From positions 396,001 through 460,000 of the forward strand of contig NZ_UGOD01000001.1 in the NCBI RefSeq assembly GCF_900461525.1: a DNA stretch of 64,000 bases, written 5' to 3'. Positions 8,574 to 16,552 of the stretch are shown here, one piece after another. This stretch comes from Legionella busanensis. Its GTDB lineage: Bacteria; Pseudomonadota; Gammaproteobacteria; Legionellales; Legionellaceae. The notes beneath the pieces are model-generated. The model was not told where the DNA came from. It was given only the letters and a program-made list of their open reading frames with translations, and made no database searches. Position 1 is the first letter of the stretch. Each line of letters starts with the position of its first letter. The translations under genes and the position numbers were made by a program.

Positions 8574-9294
8574 CCATTACCTCCTTAGGTTGAATGATCA
8601 ATAAATTGGCATCATAGGTTAATACACCTAACATGATTGAATTTATTAAGCGATTGATACTTACTTTATAGTAATTATCTTGTGATAGCGGGTTTTCGCG
8701 ATGAGGATCAGCGACAACTATTAATTTCTGTGACTCATCATAGCCGCATAAAACAACAAAATGGCCGGCAGGTGTGCCCCGAATATCATCATAAAGTCCT
8801 TGGCCATTTTTAGTGTAAATTTCTCGTGCGCTTCGATATAAATAGGTTACGCTTAACCCTGTTAAGATAGGTATTTGTTGATCAAAGTATTTTTTTAACA
8901 GCTGAAGATTTAATGTTTTAAAGCGTATTTCGCCGCCTAAGGCCATATAATCTAAATAGGAACGACTGGCCTGTAAAAAACGCTTTGTTCTTTTATATTT
9001 CATTTGAGTTTTAATTTTTCTTGCTAGTAACTCAGGGCAGCCATCCCCATTATTTTCGAACCAAGTAGGATCAAAAACATTAAGATTATTAACATATAAA
9101 GTGACCTTAAAGCCTTGCTGTAGAGCATGCTTGCCTATCATGGAAGCTAATGTACCCCCTGAAATTGAGCGCTCAACCGTTTTAACTGTCTGCTCTAAGG
9201 GTATATTTAAGTTATAGTAACGATAAATCGCATGTAGACTTGTAGGACCGCAAGACTCATCATCTGGCTGGTTGTGAATTGTTAAATCAATCAT
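8548..9294 (-). CDS. C39-like cysteine peptidase family protein
   Basis: About 248 residues of the papain-fold peptidase C39-like family. The presumed nucleophile Cys15 lies in DDESCGPTSLHAIYRYY, the histidine in GHFVVLCGYD, and the third residue in VVADPHRENP, matching the Cys-His-Asp order. No transmembrane or ABC-transporter domain is present, unlike bacteriocin exporters. The frame extends to a TTG at 9354, but family members begin close to the MIDLTIHNQP segment, so the ATG at 9294 is preferred. It is the first gene of the operon with ATP-grasp, GCS2 and amidohydrolase genes. It could trim a precursor peptide or hydrolyse the ligase product. Confidence 0.8.
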   Translation of the reverse strand: MIDLTIHNQPDDESCGPTSLHAIYRYYNLNIPLEQTVKTVERSISGGTLASMIGKHALQQGFKVTLYVNNLNVFDPTWFENNGDGCPELLARKIKTQMKYKRTKRFLQASRSYLDYMALGGEIRFKTLNLQLLKKYFDQQIPILTGLSVTYLYRSAREIYTKNGQGLYDDIRGTPAGHFVVLCGYDESQKLIVVADPHRENPLSQDNYYKVSINRLINSIMLGVLTYDANLLIIQPKEVMDANNSSNG

Positions 9295-9418
9295 AGCTGT
9301 TTTAGACAATTTCCTTAATTTATTTAAGTTAGTCTTAAGACAATCTCTTGTCAAATAATGGTTTTCTTTACTAAAGCTTCGTCGTTTTATCGTAAAAAAT
9401 TTATCTTAAGAAGCATAT

Positions 9419-10726
9419 TTAAGGTAAATGTGTAACAAAAACTATTAGCGGAATAAATAATCCAAATGATAAGATAAGCATAGCAGGAAATAGTAGATAA
9501 TTCTTTTCTCTCATGTTTTGCTTTAAACTAGACACTTCATGTCTAACGTTAGGCTTGCTCAAAAGATAGGCCATTATTAGTAACCCATAAAAATAAACAG
9601 AAAAGCACGTTAATTTATAGAAAATATCAGGTGGCATTTGATGAGCAGCAAGATAACCTATAGGAAAATTAACAAAAAGAAAGCTAATTATCCATAAGCT
9701 CATATCAAGTGTAATCGGGGGGCCCTGTTCGATAGATTCATATAAATCAACAAGCGGCATGATTAAAAGAGGAAAATAATAAAGCCAACCTAGAGGGCTC
9801 AAAACTAGCATGACAACTAAAGTTAAGCAAAATGAGCGATGGTTATTTCTATTTCGTTCTAAATAATTAAGTCTTTTAATATACCAAATTAAACCACTAA
9901 TAAAAGTAATATAATAAATTAACTGAACTAACCACAAATCTGGATTCCTACTATACGGATCTACTAAAAAACGAAATAAAAAACCATAAATAGAAGCATT
10001 CCAGGAATCACCATACCAAAGTACCCGTCCTAATAAAGAAAAATAGTTATTATAAATTTGGATTCCATAGGTGAAAACCGGAATCAAATGGGCAGTAAGA
10101 CAGGTCATAATCATTATAATCAAAACTCGATAGCGCTTTTCTTTCCAAGCAAAAATAAATAGTAAAGCAGGAAATAGTTTAAGCGAGGTAATAATTCCCC
10201 ATAATAAACCAGCATAAACATCATTGTTTTGACGGTAAAAATTATATCCAATAACTATAAAAAATAATAATAAGCCGCCTATTTGCGCAAGATTAGTAGA
10301 CATTATTGTGGGATAAAATGCGATATAAATAACTAAACAATAAAGCCAATTTTTTCGAAAAAGAGCAGGCTTAAGCGTTAACTTAAAGGAAAAGTAGGCA
10401 CCTATTAATCCTAATATAAATATGCTTACTGACCAAAGTACTACGGCTTCTTTGTAATTAAGGAATGCTAATGGCCTAAGAATTTCCATGAAAAAGGGAG
10501 GATTTAAATTAATAGGTAGTTTTTCATTAGTAGATAAGAAAGTGGCACTTAAAGAAGTATAAGGGTTAGAATGATTATTATAAGCGAGAGCTGAAGCATA
10601 GAAAGAGACAAAGTCTAACCGTAAATCTAGCTTAAATAGGAAATAAAAAAGCAAGATATAAGTAATCATCACTAAGAAAATAAAAAAAGCTTTAGATAAG
10701 TTAGGGAATATTTGTAACTTTGTCAT
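9419..10726 (-). CDS. GT87-type (DUF2029) membrane glycosyltransferase
   Basis: A 435-residue polytopic inner-membrane protein with about ten hydrophobic helices. The first loop carries DLRLDFVSFYASALAYNN and NPY, the aspartate-containing pattern of GT87/DUF2029 polyprenyl-phosphate-dependent mannosyltransferases. Further family-like segments are GLLWGIITSLKLFPALLFIFAWKEKRYR and LSPLGWLYYFPLL. Such enzymes transfer a sugar from a lipid-linked donor outside the cytoplasmic membrane. It has no obvious sugar-pathway neighbours, so the acceptor cannot be named. The downstream thioesterase-like gene is in the same orientation only 25 bases away. Confidence 0.75.
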   Translation of the reverse strand: MTKLQIFPNLSKAFFIFLVMITYILLFYFLFKLDLRLDFVSFYASALAYNNHSNPYTSLSATFLSTNEKLPINLNPPFFMEILRPLAFLNYKEAVVLWSVSIFILGLIGAYFSFKLTLKPALFRKNWLYCLVIYIAFYPTIMSTNLAQIGGLLLFFIVIGYNFYRQNNDVYAGLLWGIITSLKLFPALLFIFAWKEKRYRVLIIMIMTCLTAHLIPVFTYGIQIYNNYFSLLGRVLWYGDSWNASIYGFLFRFLVDPYSRNPDLWLVQLIYYITFISGLIWYIKRLNYLERNRNNHRSFCLTLVVMLVLSPLGWLYYFPLLIMPLVDLYESIEQGPPITLDMSLWIISFLFVNFPIGYLAAHQMPPDIFYKLTCFSVYFYGLLIMAYLLSKPNVRHEVSSLKQNMREKNYLLFPAMLILSFGLFIPLIVFVTHLP

Positions 10727-10751
10727 ATTGTTAGATTATTAAAAGGTAATT

Positions 10752-11228
10752 TTACACTTTAAGCACTTTTATTGATAATTCAAGCTTAAAAGTTGCTACT
10801 AGTTCAGCTGCATGAAGATAATGCGTATAAGCTTGAACTTCGATAATTCTATTAATTCGCTCTTTAGTTTCTTCTGATTGTATAAGCATTTCTTTAACAC
10901 TGTCACCCATCTGACAAACAAAATAAACAGTTGATTCTGGCCGCTTAATAAATTGAGCTTGAAATGACTTAAATACGAGCGATATTTTTTTCTTCATTTG
11001 GTTAGCATAGTAAAAGCCATATAAACCACCTGCTAAATCAGCGCCAACCGCAAGAGCACCAAAATACATTGAATTTAAATGATTTTTACTACGTCGTTTT
11101 AAGGGTAATTGAATAACTAAATTTTTATCATTAATTTCGATAATTTTAGGCTTTAAGTAGCCAATTAAAGGCACTTGAAAACGACCAAAATACCACAGAA
11201 AAAACTTAAAACGAGTTAAGATAGTCAT
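10752..11228 (-). CDS. DUF4442 / hot-dog-fold thioesterase-like protein
   Basis: A 158-residue protein that looks like a hot-dog-fold thioesterase of the DUF4442/YiiD-C type. The central part reads NHLNSMYFGALAVGADLAGGL, resembling the hot-dog helix with its substrate-facing Asn and Ala/Gly turn, and is followed by FKSFQAQFIKRPES in the central sheet. No active-site acidic residue of canonical PaaI enzymes can be assigned with confidence. It lies 25 bases upstream of the glycosyltransferase gene and is probably co-transcribed with it. Substrate unknown. Confidence 0.7.
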   Translation of the reverse strand: MTILTRFKFFLWYFGRFQVPLIGYLKPKIIEINDKNLVIQLPLKRRSKNHLNSMYFGALAVGADLAGGLYGFYYANQMKKKISLVFKSFQAQFIKRPESTVYFVCQMGDSVKEMLIQSEETKERINRIIEVQAYTHYLHAAELVATFKLELSIKVLKV

Positions 11229-11266
11229 GAAACAATATCCTTTTGAAAAAGACTAATAATTAAATG

Positions 11267-11827
11267 TTAAGATGATTCTTTACCAATTTCTAAATGCGAA
11301 ATAACTTTTTTAACGCCACGAACTACAGTGGCGCGTTTAATGATCGCTACAATCGATTTCCTATGCTTCACTTGGCCGCTTAAGGTAACTACACCATTTG
11401 TGGTAGTTGCGTTGATCCCTACCAAAGGAATAGAATCATCATCTAATACTTTTGCTTTAAGAACGGCTGCTTCAACTTTAGCGGTAATATAAGTGTCTGT
11501 TAAAGCTGTATTAACTTGCTTAATGACTAAATCTTCTACGTCAATGGATTTAACGCCCTTGGTTGTATTAACTAATCGTAATGCTTTAATAAACGCCTCA
11601 TTATTCTTAACATACCCTTTTAAAGTAACCGCGCCATCCTCTGTAGAGACCGAAATTTTAAGTGGATTTAAATCTTTATCTTTAGTGAACTTTGCAGTGA
11701 TTTTAGTAGTTATTACTGAATCACTAATAGTTTGTTCGATTTCTTGTAGTTTAGTTTCGGCATAACTTACATTAAATGTAGCTATTAAGAGAAATAGAGT
11801 AAGGATTATGTTAGTGAAGAAACGCAT
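11267..11827 (-). CDS. Periplasmic BON-domain protein (OsmY-like)
   Basis: A 186-residue secreted protein. An N-terminal signal peptide ends near NVSYAE. Two BON domains follow, each beginning with an ITAKF/ITAKVEAA-type helix and containing a VTLKGYVKN or VTLSGQVKH strand, the first at about residues 35-105 and the second at about 110-182. BON domains bind membranes or phospholipids, and OsmY-type proteins protect the envelope during osmotic stress. It stands between the thioesterase-like gene and an IcmL-like gene, all on the minus strand. Function beyond envelope association is inferred. Confidence 0.85.
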   Translation of the reverse strand: MRFFTNIILTLFLLIATFNVSYAETKLQEIEQTISDSVITTKITAKFTKDKDLNPLKISVSTEDGAVTLKGYVKNNEAFIKALRLVNTTKGVKSIDVEDLVIKQVNTALTDTYITAKVEAAVLKAKVLDDDSIPLVGINATTTNGVVTLSGQVKHRKSIVAIIKRATVVRGVKKVISHLEIGKESS

Positions 11828-11985
11828 AGTAATAGCTCAAAGCAAACAGAGTAGGATTATATCATTTTTAAAATTTTATTCCTAAAATTAATAATTTTAG
11901 GAACAATTATCTTCAATTTTATATCAGAAAGAATTGTTTAATAAATTTTTAAAATTAGCAATACATGTAGTTTTTTTAAATAAAG

Positions 11986-12423
11986 CTAATCATCTAATTT
12001 GGTAACATTAAGGCTTTGAATTAAATAAGGTGGATCTTTAGCAGGAATGACAATAACAGAAAAATAAATAGTTGTTTTTAACTCAGGAATATTAAACCCT
12101 TGGTTCACTCGCCAAAAAATGACATTTTCAAATCCTTGCTGAGCTATAAATTGTTTTGTATTAACTGCACTGGGATGGAGAGTAAGCTGATTATCTCTGA
12201 TTGTATTAATCTTATCGCCCAGAAAACTATTTAAATTCTGCCAAGCCTCTGGTGTATAATGTGATTTTACTGAATTTAGCTGACTATCCATTGTTTTATA
12301 GTTAAGAGATAATGTATTTAAAAGGGTTTGTTTTGTCCAGGCTAAAACGTTGGCATTATCAGCAAAGCATAGCGCTGGTAGAAGAATAATTATTAAAATA
12401 AATTTGCAGATATACTTAGGCAT
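11986..12423 (-). CDS. IcmL/DotI-like secreted protein (copy 1)
   Basis: A 145-residue protein with a clear signal peptide (cleavage near LCFA-DNA) and a mature domain resembling the periplasmic part of IcmL/DotI, the Dot/Icm inner-membrane core component. Shared features with that family are WTKQTLLNTLSLNY at the start, a region ending in FLG, and the strand pair FWRVNQGFNIPELKTTIYFSVIV. Unlike true DotI there is no N-terminal transmembrane anchor of normal length, so it is a soluble or exported paralogue. A second relative lies at 27312-27785. Its partner is unknown. Confidence 0.75.
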   Translation of the reverse strand: MPKYICKFILIIILLPALCFADNANVLAWTKQTLLNTLSLNYKTMDSQLNSVKSHYTPEAWQNLNSFLGDKINTIRDNQLTLHPSAVNTKQFIAQQGFENVIFWRVNQGFNIPELKTTIYFSVIVIPAKDPPYLIQSLNVTKLDD

Positions 12424-12561
12424 TTAAATTTCCTATTAAACCCTTAACATCAGTAGTATAGCAATTACTGAGGTTTAATATTTATCCTTATTGATCAAAT
12501 GATGATATAAACTCGCAAAACATTTAATAACAGGTATATAATTTGTAATTTTTTATAGCAG

Positions 12562-15399
12562 ATGGCTAGTCTTATGCAGTCAATTAGTATTCGAGGCGCA
12601 AGAACACATAATTTAAAGAATGTTGACGTTAAAATACCGCGCAATCAGTTAACAGTTATAACCGGTCTATCTGGTTCAGGAAAATCATCACTTGCTTTTG
12701 ATACATTATATGCTGAAGGACAGCGTCGTTATGTTGAGTCGCTCTCAGCTTATGCACGTCAATTTTTATCAGTGATGGAAAAGCCTGATGTAGATGCTAT
12801 TGAAGGTTTATCGCCTGCTATCTCTATTGAGCAAAAGGCAACATCTCATAATCCGCGCTCAACAGTAGGTACCATTACAGAAATTTATGATTATTTGCGT
12901 TTACTTTTTGCCCGGGTGGGTGAACCTCGCTGCCCCATTCATCAACTTAGCTTACATGCACAAACTGTAAGTCAAATGGTTGATCAAGTTTTAGCATTAC
13001 CAGCAGATAGTAAAGCGATGATTTTAGCACCTGTGGTACGTGAGCGGAAAGGAGAGCATTTACAATTACTACAGCAGCTACAAGCACAAGGTTATATTCG
13101 AGCGAGGATCGATGGCGAGATTTATGAATTAGATGACCCACCGAAGTTGTCTTTACGTCAGAAGCATACTATTGAAGTTGTTGTTGACCGTTTTAAAATT
13201 CGCCCGGATATTAAACAACGTCTTAGCGAATCCTTTGAAAATGCGCTTAACTTGGCCGAAGGTATAGCACTGGTTGTTTCCTTAGATAACAGCTTTACCG
13301 ATCTTATTTTCTCATCAAAATTTGCCTGCTCGGAATGTGGTTATAGTTTAAGTGAATTAGAACCAAGGCTATTTTCTTTTAACAATCCTTTAGGAGCATG
13401 TTCAACTTGTGATGGCTTAGGCGTTAATCAATTTTTTGATCCTAACCGTGTGATACATGATGAAACAGCTAGCTTAGCATCTGGCGCTGTTCGAGGATGG
13501 GACAGAAAAACGACTTATTATTATTCTTTATTAGAATCGTTATCTCATCATTATCGATTTGATCTTGAAACGGCTTTTTGCGATTTGCCAGAAAAAATAA
13601 GAAATGTTGTTCTGCATGGTAGTGGTAAAGAAGAAATTGAGTTTCGCTATCAACGACCACGCGGCGGCTATTTTCTTAGACGTCATGCTTTTGAAGGAAT
13701 TATTCCTAATATGCAACGTCGCTATCATGAGTCAGAATCATTAGCAACCCGAGAAGAATTAGCTAAGTATCTTGCTTCGCGACCTTGCCCTGCTTGTTTT
13801 GGTACTCGCTTACGCGAAGAAGCGAGACACGTTTTTATTGATGATAAAAATTTACCCGAGCTTTGTGCTTACTCTATCGATAAAGCTTATGAATTTTTCA
13901 AGAGCCTACATCTAACCGGTTATCGTGGTGAAATTGCTGATAAAATTAATAAAGAAATTGTTGAACGACTTGGATTTTTAGTTAATGTTGGCCTAGATTA
14001 TCTCTCCCTTTCTCGCAGTGCTGAAACGCTTTCGGGTGGTGAAGCGCAGCGTATTCGTCTAGCTAGTCAAATTGGCTCAGGGTTAGTAGGAGTGATGTAT
14101 ATTTTAGATGAGCCTTCAATTGGATTACATCAACGAGACAATGATAGGCTGTTAAAAACCCTAATGCATTTGCGTAATCTAGGAAACACGATTATCGTTG
14201 TTGAGCATGATGAAGATGCGATTCGGGCAGCAGATTATGTACTTGATGTAGGTCCCGGTGCAGGTGTTCATGGTGGTGAAATTGTTGCTTCTGGAAGCCC
14301 AACGGAAATTATTAAAAACCCAACCTCCTTAACTGGAAAATATTTATCTGGCGTTGAGAGTATTGCAATTCCTGAGCAACGGAGAGTAATAGATGAATCT
14401 CGAATGCTGCACTTATCTGGTGTTAATTGCAATAATTTAAATAATATTAAGGTAAGTATACCGCTTGGTTTGGTAACCTGTATTACAGGTGTCTCTGGCT
14501 CCGGTAAATCAAGTTTAATTAATGACACTTTATATCCCATTGCAGCGAATAAATTGAATCGAGCTAATTTATTATGTAACGGGGCTTTGGAAAGTATTCA
14601 AGGCTTAGATTTATGTGACAAAGTAATTGATATCGATCAAAGTCCTATTGGCCGCACCCCGCGTTCTAACCCTGCTACTTACACAGGTGTATTTACGCCC
14701 ATTCGTGAATTATTTTCCAATACACCAGAAGCACGGGCGCGTGGTTATCAACCTGGGCGTTTTAGTTTTAATGTGAAGGGTGGGCGCTGTGAAGCTTGTC
14801 AAGGTGATGGATTAATTAAAGTTGAAATGCATTTTTTACCTGATATTTATGTAGCTTGCGATGTGTGCAAAGGAAAACGATATAATCGTGAAACGTTAGA
14901 AATTGAATATAAAGGTAAAAATATTCATGAAGTGTTAGAAATGACAGTTGAAGAAGCAAGAGAGTTTTTTGACGCCATTCCGGTCCTAGCACGAAAATGT
15001 CAAACGTTAATTGATGTAGGCTTGTCTTATATTCATATTGGTCAAAGTGCAACAACTCTATCAGGTGGTGAAGCACAACGTATTAAGTTAGCTCGAGAAT
15101 TATCTAAACGTGATACAGGCAAGACGCTTTATATACTTGATGAGCCGACTACGGGCTTACATTTTCATGATACAAAGCAGCTATTAGCCGTATTATTTCG
15201 ACTGCGAGAACATGGCAATACGATTATCATCATTGAACATAACTTAGATGTGATTAAAACGGCAGACTGGATTATTGATCTAGGGCCTGAAGGTGGCAGT
15301 AAAGGTGGGCAGATTATTGCCACAGGTACGCCGGAAGCGGTTGCTGAGTGCAAAGTTTCTTATACGGGGCAATTTTTAAAACCGCTATTAGCTAAATAA
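12562..15399 (+). CDS. uvrA: Excinuclease ABC subunit A
   Basis: A full-length 945-residue UvrA, the damage-recognition ATPase of nucleotide excision repair. The first ABC half has Walker [13 protein letters not shown] (about residue 35) and the zinc finger CSECG...CSTCDGLG (about 255-285). The first signature is [16 protein letters not shown]. The second half has [15 protein letters not shown], a zinc finger CEACQGDG...CDVCKGKR, and [12 protein letters not shown] with [13 protein letters not shown]. The ATG at 12562 is used; an ATG at 12574 (MQSISIRGA) would match the usual UvrA start equally well. I saw no LexA-type box in the 140 bases upstream. Confidence 0.98.
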   Translation: MASLMQSISIRGARTHNLKNVDVKIPRNQLTVITGLSGSGKSSLAFDTLYAEGQRRYVESLSAYARQFLSVMEKPDVDAIEGLSPAISIEQKATSHNPRSTVGTITEIYDYLRLLFARVGEPRCPIHQLSLHAQTVSQMVDQVLALPADSKAMILAPVVRERKGEHLQLLQQLQAQGYIRARIDGEIYELDDPPKLSLRQKHTIEVVVDRFKIRPDIKQRLSESFENALNLAEGIALVVSLDNSFTDLIFSSKFACSECGYSLSELEPRLFSFNNPLGACSTCDGLGVNQFFDPNRVIHDETASLASGAVRGWDRKTTYYYSLLESLSHHYRFDLETAFCDLPEKIRNVVLHGSGKEEIEFRYQRPRGGYFLRRHAFEGIIPNMQRRYHESESLATREELAKYLASRPCPACFGTRLREEARHVFIDDKNLPELCAYSIDKAYEFFKSLHLTGYRGEIADKINKEIVERLGFLVNVGLDYLSLSRSAETLSGGEAQRIRLASQIGSGLVGVMYILDEPSIGLHQRDNDRLLKTLMHLRNLGNTIIVVEHDEDAIRAADYVLDVGPGAGVHGGEIVASGSPTEIIKNPTSLTGKYLSGVESIAIPEQRRVIDESRMLHLSGVNCNNLNNIKVSIPLGLVTCITGVSGSGKSSLINDTLYPIAANKLNRANLLCNGALESIQGLDLCDKVIDIDQSPIGRTPRSNPATYTGVFTPIRELFSNTPEARARGYQPGRFSFNVKGGRCEACQGDGLIKVEMHFLPDIYVACDVCKGKRYNRETLEIEYKGKNIHEVLEMTVEEAREFFDAIPVLARKCQTLIDVGLSYIHIGQSATTLSGGEAQRIKLARELSKRDTGKTLYILDEPTTGLHFHDTKQLLAVLFRLREHGNTIIIIEHNLDVIKTADWIIDLGPEGGSKGGQIIATGTPEAVAECKVSYTGQFLKPLLAK

Positions 15400-15424
15400 T
15401 TGCAGCGCGATTACTGACGTTGAG

Positions 15425-15480
15425 GTGCTGCCTTCCTTTTGTTACTAAGCTTAACTTTAGCACTTCTTAAAAGGCAGCAC
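15425..15480. terminator. 10-bp inverted repeat downstream of uvrA
   Basis: GTGCTGCCTT (15425-15434) and AAGGCAGCAC (15471-15480) form a perfect 10-bp stem around a loop of 36 bases. It lies between convergent uvrA and an unknown gene and could be a terminator or a decayed repeat. No U-tract follows immediately. Confidence 0.4.
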
Positions 15481-15547
15481 GTTAATTTCAATTAACAATA
15501 AATTTTAATTATTCTTTTTATAGGAGAATATGTTTCTGATAGTAGCT

Positions 15548-16225
15548 TTATTTTACAACTACCTTAGCTTGGTAAGAATCTAAGGTAGAGGAAGTAGGAG
15601 ATTCCTTCGATTCTCGTTTGCCACCGAAAAAGGAGCCATCTGCAATTCTTGCATTAGCTTCTGTTTTATGAATTGCTCTAGCCATCTCTTTTGCTTCTAA
15701 TGATAATCCACTTCTCTTTGCTTGATCCCATGCGCCATCTTTTTTATTAATACGATGAATATAAAGTAGCCCCGGTATGACACCAGCTATAATCCCAAGT
15801 ATTGATAATAATACCATACCTGTTTGCTTCCAAACTTTTGGCTTGCCTTGTACCTCATTGGCAATTTTTTTTAAATTAGCATATTCTTTCTCAGTTGGAT
15901 TAACGATAGCCTTATAAGTTTGTATTAAGATTCTTTTTGCATCTTGCTCAACAGTAGGATTTTTTTGTACAACTTCCGTAATTGTTTGATTTAATTCCTT
16001 AATTTGGTTTTGTAAAAGAAGAGCATGATCTTCGCTATATAACCAACCTTCATGATTTTCAGTCCACCGATGATAAATATTTATAAATATATCAGCTGAA
16101 ATTAATTGCGATTTATTATAAGTACCGTGATAACGTATTAAATTAATTTCTTCTGAGAGTAAATTTAACTGCTCTAACATTTTATCAATAGTAGTGTTGT
16201 ATGTTGGGCATTTTGATCTTAACAT
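15548..16225 (-). CDS. Unknown protein with one central membrane segment
   Basis: A 225-residue protein I do not recognise. Residues 1-130 are mostly helical and polar, with LNLLSEEINLIRYHG near the start. Residues about 135-158 form one hydrophobic segment (GMVLLSILGIIAGVIPGLL), and a charged tail of about 65 residues follows. There is no signal peptide. The architecture of a polar N-domain, a single membrane hairpin and a soluble tail is common among Legionella accessory and effector proteins. AAAGG lies upstream of the ATG. It converges on uvrA and has its own promoter region in the 16.2-16.5 kb gap. Confidence 0.7.
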   Translation of the reverse strand: MLRSKCPTYNTTIDKMLEQLNLLSEEINLIRYHGTYNKSQLISADIFINIYHRWTENHEGWLYSEDHALLLQNQIKELNQTITEVVQKNPTVEQDAKRILIQTYKAIVNPTEKEYANLKKIANEVQGKPKVWKQTGMVLLSILGIIAGVIPGLLYIHRINKKDGAWDQAKRSGLSLEAKEMARAIHKTEANARIADGSFFGGKRESKESPTSSTLDSYQAKVVVK

Positions 16226-16406
16226 AATTCAACCTTTTTGATCTAAAAAATGGCGTAAAATACCATAATAGACCTTATTGATCAAATTTAACCTAATCCG
16301 AGAAATTTTCTTTAGAAATTTCGCTTAAGAAGATTTGATTTGGTTTCTCTTTCGTCTAGACAGGATCTAAGTTTTTTAATAAATCCTGACCACTTGTAGG
16401 ATAGAT

Positions 16407-16420
16407 TTCCGCTTACGCGG
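16407..16420. repeat. Degenerate palindromic repeat copy (TCCGC-TTAC-GCGGA)
   Basis: A 5-bp perfect stem with a TTAC loop, set in the context gatTTCCGCTTACGCGGAcg. It resembles the stronger palindromes at 20974 and 21114 and is probably a decayed member of the same dispersed family. The rest of the 16226-16552 gap shows no gene. Confidence 0.5.
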
Positions 16421-16552
16421 ACGAGAGATGTATGATTTTGTCTTAAGTAAATTATAGCGTATAGTAAATTATTACTATCAAACAATTATTATAAAGTATG
16501 GCTATTTGATCTTTTGAGCCCAATGCTTATCGTTAAGTATAAGGATGCGCTG

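Noticed and set aside
12424..12561. LexA/SOS box upstream of uvrA
   Set aside because: No CTGT-N8-ACAG-like palindrome was found in the upstream region.
12947..15353. Several minus-strand frames of 60-90 codons inside uvrA
   Set aside because: Shadows of the highly conserved uvrA coding sequence; no binding sites and no recognisable protein.
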